This document shows, piece by piece, positions 8,633-16,135 of a stretch of 42,755 nucleotides of DNA; positions within the stretch are counted from its first letter, which is position 1; each line of letters opens with the position of its first letter. Both the position numbers and the translations under genes were made by a program. Origin of the DNA: Campylobacterales bacterium (GTDB taxonomy: Bacteria; Campylobacterota; Campylobacteria; Campylobacterales; Sulfurimonadaceae); the NCBI GenBank assembly GCA_014859655.1, contig JACUTT010000019.1, positions 1-42,755 of the forward strand, read 5' to 3'. The notes under the pieces are model-generated. The model saw only the letters and a program-made list of their open reading frames with translations. It did not search any database and was not told where the DNA came from.

Positions 8633-8941
8633 TTAGTTGCCGCAGCTCGCCCCGCAGCATTTTGCCGCGCTTGCGTCAAACTGCAGGGTCACCTCAAAAT
8701 GCCCCTCTTTGGCCTCCTGCGTAAAGCCGTATGCGCGGTACGAAGCGATATTTTTAAGGTTTATAGCCTCTTGTTCGCTTGCAGCGATCATTTTCAGAGT
8801 GTTATCGCGGTAGCTGTTTAGCGTCGATTTTAGCTGATGCATGGCATCGGGTATCGGAGGGTTTCGGCGGCTGTCAAGCGGCATCCCCCGGGTATCGAGT
8901 ACCCCGTCTTTGAGATTGAGAGGTGCCTGGTATTCGCTCAT
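8633..8941 (-). CDS. TusA/SirA- or DUF2249-like small protein with C-terminal cysteines
   Basis: The 102-residue protein shows a TusA-fold pattern: LDTRGM, then PPIPDAMHQLKSTLNSY, then an AYGF-x-EAKEGHFEVTLQF C-terminal strand. In TusA the active-site cysteine starts a CPxP motif; here the matching place reads PPIP, so the sulfur-carrying cysteine is missing. All three cysteines are instead in a C-terminal CCGASC tail. It is encoded six bases downstream of an FTR-like gene on the same strand, so the two are almost certainly co-transcribed. A role in thiol redox or sulfur transfer is possible but inferred. DUF2249 is the main alternative family. Confidence 0.5.
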   Translation of the reverse strand: MSEYQAPLNLKDGVLDTRGMPLDSRRNPPIPDAMHQLKSTLNSYRDNTLKMIAASEQEAINLKNIASYRAYGFTQEAKEGHFEVTLQFDASAAKCCGASCGN

Positions 8942-8947
8942 CAGACG

Positions 8948-9259
8948 TTAGGATGAGGCTTTCCAGCCGGCCTTGTCGAGATCGGGACTACCGAAAAGTG
9001 CGCAGTGACATGTACCGTACTCTTTGATCTCATCGTCGATGAATTCGCAGGGGCACATCATCTTTTTGTCAAGCTCGGCATCGCCAGAGGGCTTAAAACA
9101 AGGACAATAACGTTTTGCGAAGGTCGCTTCCATCTCGCTCAGCCATACCTCAAGATTGGTTGACATCATCCAGCTCGGGTTGAGGGCGTAGTTCTTCTGC
9201 GTCGTGTATTTTTGGATCCACTTATGCTGTTTTTTCACCTGCACGTGGTATTGCCACAA
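8948..9259 (-). CDS. Ferredoxin:thioredoxin reductase catalytic-chain-like protein
   Basis: The defining cysteine pattern is present: YCPC near residue 52, MCPC near 69 and GTCHCALFGSPD near 84. In FTR these bind a [4Fe-4S] cluster and form the redox-active disulfide that passes ferredoxin electrons to thioredoxin. The upstream helix HKWIQKYTTQKNYALNP also fits. The open frame begins at TTG 9259 with a poor ribosome binding site. A strong AAGGAG with ATG lies 33 bases upstream in the same frame but is separated by a TAA (9265-9263). Translation may start at the TTG or at a GTG further in, or the gene may carry a nonsense mutation. No variable FTR chain is in the window. Confidence 0.75.
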   Translation of the reverse strand: MWQYHVQVKKQHKWIQKYTTQKNYALNPSWMMSTNLEVWLSEMEATFAKRYCPCFKPSGDAELDKKMMCPCEFIDDEIKEYGTCHCALFGSPDLDKAGWKASS

Positions 9260-9262
9260 GCT

Positions 9263-9303
9263 TTAAAAAAAGCCTATCATCATCGCAAACATTGTTATCT
9301 CCT
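9263..9303 (-). other. Strong RBS and 9-codon leader in frame with the FTR-like gene
   Basis: AAGGAG at about 9298-9303 is followed by ATG at 9292 and nine codons (MFAMMIGFF) before TAA at 9265-9263. Two codons later, in the same frame, is the TTG taken as the FTR-like start. This is either a translated leader coupled to the reductase or the real gene start cut by a stop. Confidence 0.5.
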
Positions 9304-9362
9304 TTTGAAGAGGGTAGTATGGCCCCAAAAAAGATAAAATGAGCGACTTTTCTCCTTTTCTA

Positions 9363-9464
9363 TTACGGCTTGCTTTCGAGTACGAAGGATATTTTTGCGT
9401 TGATGTGGTAGGAGATGATTTTCTTTTTGTCTACCTTGGCTTCCATGTTTTCAATGTAGGGCAC
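9363..9464 (-). pseudogene. 3' fragment of a dodecin gene
   Basis: The minus strand encodes VPYIENMEAKVDKKK, then IISYHINAKISFVLESKP and a stop. This matches the C-terminal half of dodecin, a small flavin-binding dodecamer whose members end with a NMxAxV-x-x-G-K-I-x-x-Y-x-V-x-x-K-x-x-FVL pattern. The N-terminal half (about 35 residues with the VIE start and helix) is missing: the frame runs straight into the palindromic element (copy B) at 9458. The gene was therefore truncated at this element and is unlikely to be functional. Confidence 0.65.
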
Positions 9465-9498
9465 CTCTGAAGGCAGTTGGTTTTTTTAGAGGTGCCCT
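9458..9498. repeat. Dispersed palindromic element, copy B (both ends)
   Basis: The arms agggcacctct (9458-9468) and agaggtgccct (9488-9498) are perfect inverted repeats around a 19-base centre. Read on the minus strand the element gives CTAAAAAAACCAACTGCC, closely matching copy D (42708-42742). TA dinucleotides flank both sides. It looks like a minimal inverted-repeat element or two abutted insertion-sequence ends. Confidence 0.8.
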
Positions 9499-9529
9499 AT
9501 AAATGTTAATCAATTCTTGGCTAAAGGAT

Positions 9530-10654
9530 TTACTCCCGATAAGCGGGAAGGACAATGGTAAACTGCGCTCCGTTCCCGACATTTTCTACGGCTATATCCC
9601 CCTTCATCCGCTTCAAGATCTTCTTTACGATGTAAAGCCCTATACCTGTACCCTTGTCGGCTTTGGTGCTGAAGCTATTTTCAAAGACCTTATCTATCGG
9701 CGATGAGGAAATCCCGCCTGCATTGTCTGTGATCTTGATCTCAAGATGACCCTTTTTGCTAAGCGTTGAAATTTTTATCTCACGTTCTGTTCCGCTATTA
9801 TTGGCATTAAAAGCGTCTCTTGCATTTGTCAGGAGGTTTAGAAGCACCTGTTTGAACTCGTTTTCACTCCCCTTTATGGAGATATCTGCTGTTTCGAGTG
9901 CGCAGGAGACCTTAATGCGGTTGACGGTCAGGTCGTCTTTGAGCAAGGTCAAGATCTCATTAATGGCACGCAAAGGAGAAAAGGAGGTATTCAGATCAGC
10001 CGGACGCAAAAAGTTTTGAAATGAGGTGACGGTGGTGTTCATAAACTCCGTCTGTCTGATAATGCCGGAGATCTTCTCTTCGAGTTTGGTCTTGTCGAGG
10101 TTTCTTGCGAGGCTCATCTGCATATATTGCGCCGCGAGAGAGATTGCGTTGAGGGGTTGTTTCCACTGGTGGGCAATGGAATTCATCAGTTCTCCTATGG
10201 AGGCGAGCTTGCTTTGGTAGATCAGTAGCTCTTCGTTTCTTCTTTGCAGCTCTTTTTGAGGAGTAATATCTTTTTGAAAAGAAACAAAATAGTTTATCTT
10301 ACCTTCATCATCGAAGATAGGTGAGATGTTCCACTCAACATCATAGGCCGAACCGTCTTTTTTGTAGTTGACTGTAGCGCCATGAAAATGTTTGCCCGTA
10401 TTTAGGCACTCTTTGAGTCGTGCAATCTCATTGAAGTCTGTTTCTGAGCCCTGCAGTATCTTTGGGTTTTTCCCGAGTATATCTTTGCGAGAGTAGCCGG
10501 TCATAGCACAAAAGGCAGCATTGACATAGACAAAAATAGGATTTTTCACATCCCCTGTTGTAATAACAACTGCATTAAAACTGTTCTCCAATGCCAAAAG
10601 CGAGAGCTGCCCCAAGGACTTCTCTATCTGAGCGGGTATGTTTTTAGTGTTCAT
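9530..10654 (-). CDS. PAS-domain sensor histidine kinase
   Basis: Domains in order are an N-terminal PAS (about residues 20-135), a HisKA dimerisation helix and a HATPase. The PAS contains GYSRKDILGKNPKILQGSE, close to a LOV domain but with proline where LOV has the flavin-binding cysteine. The H-box IAHQWKQPLNAIS carries the phosphorylated histidine. The HATPase has its N box at LLTNARDAF, G1 at DNAGGIS and G2 at GTGIGLYIVKKI. There is no membrane segment, so the kinase is cytosolic. No response regulator is adjacent. ATG 10654 is preferred over 10675 because GGAA precedes it at normal spacing. The stop lies 32 bases from repeat copy B. Confidence 0.85.
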   Translation of the reverse strand: MNTKNIPAQIEKSLGQLSLLALENSFNAVVITTGDVKNPIFVYVNAAFCAMTGYSRKDILGKNPKILQGSETDFNEIARLKECLNTGKHFHGATVNYKKDGSAYDVEWNISPIFDDEGKINYFVSFQKDITPQKELQRRNEELLIYQSKLASIGELMNSIAHQWKQPLNAISLAAQYMQMSLARNLDKTKLEEKISGIIRQTEFMNTTVTSFQNFLRPADLNTSFSPLRAINEILTLLKDDLTVNRIKVSCALETADISIKGSENEFKQVLLNLLTNARDAFNANNSGTEREIKISTLSKKGHLEIKITDNAGGISSSPIDKVFENSFSTKADKGTGIGLYIVKKILKRMKGDIAVENVGNGAQFTIVLPAYRE

Positions 10655-10955
10655 ATGTTTCCATTTGATCGTCATATTTATTTATCAAAAGTCTGTATTT
10701 TATCACAATTCCCAAATTCAACCAATAAGTGCCCTAAATTGTAAAGAGAAAAGATTTATCGATCTAATGTTGGACATCTGCTAGCGTTGGCGGCAAAGCC
10801 ATGATAGAAAACTGAACAAGGCACTAATGCGATAGTTCGCAATTTTAAAGCATAATCAAATTTTTACCTTAGATAGGGTAAAATTACTAAAATAAAACTA
10901 AAGTGGCCGGCTATGGTCGATATCTCTTTAGTAAAATCATATTGAAGGCGCTTGT

Positions 10956-11507
10956 ATGAAGGTAAAACTGCAACACACTCCCCACATTGCACAAAAAGTA
11001 GCGATTGAACTGAATAAAAGCGGTCTTGTCAGAATGACAAAGGGCCTTGAGCCTGTTGCAGCAGAAGCCAAAAAAGTACTTGATGAGAGCGTTAAGCAAG
11101 AAGCTGCCCTTGAAGAGAAAGTGCACGAGATACTTGAGGCAAACGAAGATGCTATAGATGAGCAAAATGTTGATGACAGACAGCTTTTCTTTATGATCAA
11201 GAAGAAGATTGCGCCGGAATTCGGTGTTATTCTCTCCTATGAAGACCGTTTTTCCGACCTTGCCCACAAGATCCTGGACGAGCTTTATGAAGAGGACCTT
11301 ATCCATTACGAGATCGAAGAAATCCGCATTAAAAACGTTATTTTCAATGCGATGACCTCATTTATCAAAGACAATGACACGATAGAAGATGCGGTATACG
11401 AGAAGATCAAATCCTTTAAGCGTGAGGTCATACCGGGCACGGATGATTACGAGATCTTGCATGAAAAACTTTACAAAGAAGAGCTTATTAAAAGAGGAAT
11501 GGCGTAA
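10956..11507 (+). CDS. DUF507 family protein
   Basis: The 183-residue acidic helical protein matches DUF507. It begins MKVKLQHTPHIAQKVAIEL, has repeated amphipathic helices and ends in a DYEILHEKLYKEELIKRGM segment. Its function is not established. It lies one base upstream of carA, an order also seen in Helicobacter (HP1236/HP1237). Upstream, 10676-10955 holds no gene; it contains an imperfect hairpin (ttttacc ... ggtaaaa near 10862-10883) followed by AT-rich sequence that probably includes the promoter. Confidence 0.85.
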   Translation: MKVKLQHTPHIAQKVAIELNKSGLVRMTKGLEPVAAEAKKVLDESVKQEAALEEKVHEILEANEDAIDEQNVDDRQLFFMIKKKIAPEFGVILSYEDRFSDLAHKILDELYEEDLIHYEIEEIRIKNVIFNAMTSFIKDNDTIEDAVYEKIKSFKREVIPGTDDYEILHEKLYKEELIKRGMA

Positions 11508-11508
11508 G

Positions 11509-12636
11509 ATGCAAAAGGTATATATCTATCTTGAAAACGGGACATATTTGGAAGCGGACAGCTTTGGTGTGCAGACGACATCAGTCGGCGAGATCGTATT
11601 TAACACCTCGTTGACAGGGTATCAAGAGATCACCTCAGACCCCTCTTATGCCGGACAGTTTGTCACCTTTACGATGCCCGAGATTGGAAATGTCGGCGTG
11701 AACAGCGAAGATATGGAGAGTAAAAGTGCTTTTGCGAAGGGGATCATCGTCCGTTCCTACCAGGATCGATACTCCAACTTCCGCGCTGAAGGCTCTTTGG
11801 AAAACTTCTTGAAAGAGCAGGGTGTTATGGGAATCTGTAACATCGATACCCGCTATCTGACGAAGATGCTGCGCGCTGAGGGTGCGATGATGATGATCGC
11901 ATCGACGCAGATCTCCGACAAGGCGGAACTTAAAAAACTGCTTGACTCCTCGCCGCGTATCGAAGAGGTGAACTACATCGAAGAGGTGAGCACCAAGGTG
12001 GCCTACACGCACACAAGCGGCACTTACAACGGAGTGAGGTTCGAGTACAACGAAGCGCCGACGCCAAAAGCGAAGATCGCCGCCATCGATTTCGGCATAA
12101 AGCGAAACATCCTCAACGAGCTTACCCAGGCCGGCATGGAGGTTGAAGTGCTGCCAAACAACTTTGACGCAGACACCCTGATAGCACGTGTTGAAGCCAA
12201 AGAGCTTGACGGCGTCTTCCTCTCAAACGGCCCGGGAGATCCTTTGATGCTTAAAAAGGAGCAGGAGCAGATCAAGAAGCTTATTGCCGCAAAGGTGCCG
12301 ATGTTCGGCATCTGTCTGGGCCATCAGCTTCTCTCCATCTCCCACGGCTATGACACCTTCAAGCTGAAATTCGGCCACCACGGCGGAAACCATCCGGTCA
12401 AAAACGTGAAAACTGGCATGGTTGAGATCACAGCACAAAACCACAACTACAATGTGCCTGAAAATATCACCGAGATCGCCGATGTGACGCATATCAATCT
12501 CTTTGACAACACGATCGAAGGACTGAAGTACAAAAACAGCCCTATCTTCTCTGTTCAGCACCACCCTGAAGCCAGCCCGGGACCAAAAGAGAGTGCCTAT
12601 ATCTTTTCCCAGTTTCTCTCGATAATGGGAAAATAG
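11509..12636 (+). CDS. carA: Carbamoyl-phosphate synthase small subunit
   Basis: CarA is the glutaminase subunit that feeds ammonia to CarB for carbamoyl phosphate, the precursor of arginine and pyrimidines. The N-terminal CPSase_sm_chain domain starts at MQKVYIYLENGTYLEADSFG. The C-terminal class I glutamine amidotransferase has the nucleophile in MFGICLGHQLL and the His-Glu pair in SVQHHPEASPGP. The 375-residue length is normal. The ATG at 11509 is one base after the DUF507 stop. A longer reading from 11389 overlaps DUF507 out of frame and is not used. carB is not in the window. Confidence 0.97.
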   Translation: MQKVYIYLENGTYLEADSFGVQTTSVGEIVFNTSLTGYQEITSDPSYAGQFVTFTMPEIGNVGVNSEDMESKSAFAKGIIVRSYQDRYSNFRAEGSLENFLKEQGVMGICNIDTRYLTKMLRAEGAMMMIASTQISDKAELKKLLDSSPRIEEVNYIEEVSTKVAYTHTSGTYNGVRFEYNEAPTPKAKIAAIDFGIKRNILNELTQAGMEVEVLPNNFDADTLIARVEAKELDGVFLSNGPGDPLMLKKEQEQIKKLIAAKVPMFGICLGHQLLSISHGYDTFKLKFGHHGGNHPVKNVKTGMVEITAQNHNYNVPENITEIADVTHINLFDNTIEGLKYKNSPIFSVQHHPEASPGPKESAYIFSQFLSIMGK

Positions 12637-12748
12637 GACCTCTTCCAAGGCCGAGTGGCTGAGGATTAACACTTCCTTAACACTGCGACGCTATACTTTT
12701 TGAAAACTTTATTCTAATCCACTCGCCTCACTATATCAAGGAATAAAT

Positions 12749-13501
12749 TTGAACTTCTATGAATACGGCTCCTTAGAACTTTTAGCGATTTTGGCCTTCG
12801 GATTTTTCGGCAGTCTTGGCCACTGCATCGGTATGTGCGGCGGTTTTATCGTCTCTTATACGACGGCAAAGATGGGCCCCTCGATGACAAAGAGTTCTCA
12901 GATCAGCGGCCATACCTTCTACAATCTCGGACGCGTAAGCGCCTATACGCTTCTGGGCGCACTCTTCGGATTTTTTGGATCGCTCTGGGACGCGACGCCA
13001 ATGATGCGCATGATCATGTTTGCCTTTGCGGGGGTAATGATGATCATTATGGGGCTTTCGCTCTCGGGTCGTTTGAAGTTTCTGAGCTATATAGAGTATC
13101 CTATCTCACAAAAACTGTGGTTTAAAAAGCTTTTCTTCTCCCAGCTCAACTCAAAATCAAAATTCAGCTTCTACACCCTGGGCACATTGAACGGTTTTCT
13201 CCCCTGCGGCCTGGTCTACGCGATGCTGATTACGGCTATAGCGACAAAATCAGCTCTTTTGGGTGCGGGGGTGATGTTACTTTTTGGACTCTCCACGATT
13301 CCCACACTTTTTAGCCTTGGATTCTTGGTCGGTTTCATTTCTCAAAACCGCTTCCGCCACATAATGATTGAAATATCATCTTTAATTATAGTGATTTACG
13401 GAGCCTGGACGCTCTATAAAGCCTATGCAAACTATCAAGCCTATATACACCCTCAAGAGAAGTTCCCAATGAAATGCGAGAGCGGAAAGTGCGGCGCATA
13501 A
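12749..13501 (+). CDS. TauE/SafE- or DsbD_2-like membrane protein
   Basis: The 250-residue protein has about six membrane segments and two conserved cysteine sites at helix ends: GHCIGMCGGF near residue 26 and NGFLPCGLVYA near 145. This is the DsbD_2 (cytochrome c biogenesis transmembrane) family, often labelled sulfite exporter TauE/SafE. In Campylobacterota such genes sit beside cco genes, which suggests copper or thiol handling for cbb3 assembly; that role is inferred. The C-terminus ends in CESGKCGA, possibly a metal-binding tail. The start is TTG 12749, with AAGGA at 12739-12743 well placed. Confidence 0.75.
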   Translation: MNFYEYGSLELLAILAFGFFGSLGHCIGMCGGFIVSYTTAKMGPSMTKSSQISGHTFYNLGRVSAYTLLGALFGFFGSLWDATPMMRMIMFAFAGVMMIIMGLSLSGRLKFLSYIEYPISQKLWFKKLFFSQLNSKSKFSFYTLGTLNGFLPCGLVYAMLITAIATKSALLGAGVMLLFGLSTIPTLFSLGFLVGFISQNRFRHIMIEISSLIIVIYGAWTLYKAYANYQAYIHPQEKFPMKCESGKCGA

Positions 13502-13624
13502 GAAATTTTTATCTTAACTAAATATTAAGAAAAAATTTTACTTATATCAGCAATATAATTTTTCAATTATTAAGCTTTTTAAAGAATGAATTATGATACT
13601 ATGCTTCTGATTTAGGCTATTTTT

Positions 13625-13671
13625 GTGCCCTGTCGCCTCTGTTTTTGCATATAATTGAGACGACAAGGCAC
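13625..13671 (+). promoter_or_regulatory. Probable ccoN promoter framed by a 15-bp inverted repeat
   Basis: The arms gtgccctgtcgcctc (13625-13639) and gagacgacaaggcac (13657-13671) are inverted repeats matching at 13 of 15 positions. A perfect TATAAT (13650-13655) sits in the 17-base centre. Transcription from it would begin in the right arm, about 50 bases before the ccoN ATG. The placement suits an operator for a dimeric regulator. Confidence 0.5.
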
Positions 13672-13713
13672 GAGAATGCTTAGGCTTTGAATTTAACAAA
13701 AAGGGAGCTATGT

Positions 13714-15189
13714 ATGGAAAATCGTCCATTAGAATACGATTATACAGTCGCTAAGATGTTTTTATTTACGACGATGTTATTCGGATTTATCGGTATGTTG
13801 CTGGGTGTTGTTCTTGCCCTGCAGATGGCGTGGCCAGAGTTTAACACTATCCTCGGTGACACGATGGCGGAGTATATCAACTTCAGCCGTATCCGACCTA
13901 TCCACACTTCGGGTGTGATCTTCGGGTTTACGCTGAGCGGGATATTTGCGGGTTGGTACTATATAGGACAGCGCGTTCTAAAAGTATCGATGGCGGAGTC
14001 GAAGTTCTTGATGATTGTAGGCAAGCTTCACTTCTGGATCTACTTTTTGGCGATCCTGCTAGCAGTTGTCAGCCTCTTTGCGGGATATTCTCAGTCAAAT
14101 GAGTATTCTGAGCTGGAGTGGCCTCTTGATATTGTAGTTGTTGTCTTCTGGGTGCTATGGGGACTTAGCATAGCGGGACTTGTCGGTATTCGCCGCGAAA
14201 AAGCGCTATATATCTCGATCTGGTACTTTATGGCTGCTTTCTTGGCGGTTGCGATGCTCTTTATCATGAACAACATCGTTATCCCTACCTACTTCGTGTC
14301 AGGTGCGGGTTCGATCATGCACGGTGTCTCTGCCTATGCGGGGACTAACGGCGCGATGGTTCAGTGGTGGTTTGGTCACAACGCGGTAGGATTTGTTCTA
14401 ACAGTTCCTCTTGTCGGTATGATCTACTACTTCTTGCCTAAAGAGTCGGGGCAGGCGATCTACTCCTACAAGCTTTCACTTCTCTCCTTTTGGGCATTGA
14501 TGTTCGTTTATGTATGGGCGGGTGGTCACCACCTTCTCTACTCTACGGTACCTGACTGGATGCAGACAATGGGATCGATCTTCTCGGTCATTCTTATTCT
14601 TCCGTCATGGGGTTCAGCGATCAACATGCTGCTTACGATGAAGGGCGAGTGGAAACAGGTTGCTTCCAATCCGGTGATAAAGTTTATGGTCCTTTCATCG
14701 ACTTTCTATATGTTTGCAACGATTGAAGGCCCTATCCAGGCGATCAAATCTGTCAATGCGATCGCGCACTTTACGGAGTGGATTGTCGGACACGTGCATG
14801 ACGGTGCGCTTGGATGGGTCGGCTTTATCATTATGGCGGCACTTTATCATATGGCGCCGCGTATATTCAAGCGTGAGATTTACTCCAAAGCATTGATGAA
14901 TACGCAGTTCTGGATGCAGACACTGGGTGTAATCCTGTACTTCACCTCTATGTGGATTGCGGGCATTACCCAGGGTATGATGTGGCGTGCGGCCGATGAG
15001 TTCGGCAATCTTGCCTACTCGTTTATCGACTCCGTCGATGCGCTTCATGTCTACTACATCATCCGTGCTGTCGGTGGTATCTTGTATCTTGCAGGTTTTA
15101 TAATCTTCATCTACAACATCATCAAAACAATGTCGGCTCGTCCTGTAGAGGAACGAGACCTTCAAAACGCTACGCCTATGGCAGCGTAA
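13714..15189 (+). CDS. ccoN: cbb3-type cytochrome c oxidase subunit I
   Basis: CcoN is the catalytic heme-copper subunit that reduces oxygen at the b3-CuB centre and pumps protons in the inner membrane. Visible ligands are the low-spin heme histidine in RIRPIHTSGV, the CuB-site histidines in WWFGHNAVGF and GGHHLLYSTVPDW, and the heme pair in FTEWIVGHVHDGALGW. About 12 membrane helices span 491 residues. The ATG at 13714 follows AAGGGAG at 13701-13707; an upstream in-frame extension to 13687 lacks a ribosome binding site. First gene of ccoNOQP and accessory genes. Confidence 0.97.
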   Translation: MENRPLEYDYTVAKMFLFTTMLFGFIGMLLGVVLALQMAWPEFNTILGDTMAEYINFSRIRPIHTSGVIFGFTLSGIFAGWYYIGQRVLKVSMAESKFLMIVGKLHFWIYFLAILLAVVSLFAGYSQSNEYSELEWPLDIVVVVFWVLWGLSIAGLVGIRREKALYISIWYFMAAFLAVAMLFIMNNIVIPTYFVSGAGSIMHGVSAYAGTNGAMVQWWFGHNAVGFVLTVPLVGMIYYFLPKESGQAIYSYKLSLLSFWALMFVYVWAGGHHLLYSTVPDWMQTMGSIFSVILILPSWGSAINMLLTMKGEWKQVASNPVIKFMVLSSTFYMFATIEGPIQAIKSVNAIAHFTEWIVGHVHDGALGWVGFIIMAALYHMAPRIFKREIYSKALMNTQFWMQTLGVILYFTSMWIAGITQGMMWRAADEFGNLAYSFIDSVDALHVYYIIRAVGGILYLAGFIIFIYNIIKTMSARPVEERDLQNATPMAA

Positions 15190-15204
15190 GGAAAGGGAGA
15201 TAAT

Positions 15205-15897
15205 ATGTTTCATTGGTTAGAAAAACGCCCATTCTTTTTTGGAGTCGGCATATTTATAGTAATTTCCTTTGCGGGCCTTGTTATGATTGTTCCGCATTTC
15301 GTAGAGCAAGCGCGTCCGGTAGTGGGTACGAAGCCCTACACAACCCTTGAGTTGACGGGCCGTCAGTTGTACATCAGCAACAACTGTGTTGCCTGCCACT
15401 CTCAGCTTATCCGTCCGTTCAAAAATGAGACAGACCGTTACGGTTCTTACTCATTAAGCGGCGAATATGCCTATGACCGTCCTTTCTTGTGGGGCTCTAA
15501 GCGTACAGGACCGGATCTTATGCGTGTAGGAAACTACCGTACAACAGACTGGCATGAGAACCACATGATGGATCCTGCTGCGGTTGTTCCGGGCTCGATT
15601 ATGCCGGCATATCCGTGGATGTTTACGAACACAGCGGATGTCGATACGGGCTGGGCAGAAGCGGAGACGGTTCGCGTGGTCTTCAATGTTCCTTACAATA
15701 AAGACATTCCTTTGATGGATGGTTCGGTTGTACAGGTTCCATTGGCGTCAACAGTCGAAGGCGGCCGTGCTGAAGCACTTATTGAAGCACAGGCGGTCGC
15801 TGCTGAGATGAAAAACCAAGATGTCAAAGATGCTGTCGCTGCAGGAAAAATTCCTGAGATTGTAGCATTGATCGCATATCTGAACGCATTGAAATAA
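15205..15897 (+). CDS. ccoO: cbb3-type cytochrome c oxidase subunit II
   Basis: CcoO is the membrane-anchored monoheme cytochrome c of the cbb3 oxidase that passes electrons from CcoP to CcoN. One N-terminal membrane anchor (about residues 8-30) is followed by a single CVACH heme site near residue 62 in NNCVACHSQLIRPF. A methionine-rich stretch with PGSIMPAYPWM supplies the likely sixth ligand. At 230 residues it is a standard length. It starts 15 bases after ccoN, with GGAAAGGGAG upstream. Confidence 0.97.
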   Translation: MFHWLEKRPFFFGVGIFIVISFAGLVMIVPHFVEQARPVVGTKPYTTLELTGRQLYISNNCVACHSQLIRPFKNETDRYGSYSLSGEYAYDRPFLWGSKRTGPDLMRVGNYRTTDWHENHMMDPAAVVPGSIMPAYPWMFTNTADVDTGWAEAETVRVVFNVPYNKDIPLMDGSVVQVPLASTVEGGRAEALIEAQAVAAEMKNQDVKDAVAAGKIPEIVALIAYLNALK

Positions 15898-15898
15898 C

Positions 15899-16135
15899 AT
15901 GTTTGGATTGACTCTGGGAGAATTTCAGGCATACGGCTATTTCGCCTTGACGACCTTTGCTGTCGTGATGCTGTACGGGTATATTTATCACCTCTACAGT
16001 TCCGAGAAAAAAGGGACAAAAGATTACGAAAAGTATAGCAATATGGCGTTGCATGATGAGATTACGGATGAGTTGGTTGAAAAAAAAGAAGAGGATTCAA
16101 AGACTGAAGACTCTAAACAAGATAGGGAGACATAA
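15899..16135 (+). CDS. ccoQ: CcoQ-like small cbb3 oxidase subunit
   Basis: The 78-residue protein has one membrane helix (about residues 9-30, GYFALTTFAVVMLYGYIYHLY) followed by a highly charged tail, the CcoQ layout. CcoQ stabilises the oxidase, particularly against oxygen. It lies one base after ccoO and its stop abuts the ccoP ATG. Confidence 0.85.
   Translation: MFGLTLGEFQAYGYFALTTFAVVMLYGYIYHLYSSEKKGTKDYEKYSNMALHDEITDELVEKKEEDSKTEDSKQDRET

Noticed and set aside
10726-10740. Possible fifth copy of the palindromic element (aagtgccctaaa)
   Set aside because: Only about ten bases match the element's end and the T-run is missing, so chance cannot be excluded.
12645-12700. tRNA-Ser/Leu-like stretch (ggccgagtggctgagg)
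   Set aside because: It resembles the D-arm of class II tRNAs, but no matching acceptor stem, anticodon arm or TTC loop can be found downstream. At most a decayed fragment, possibly chance.
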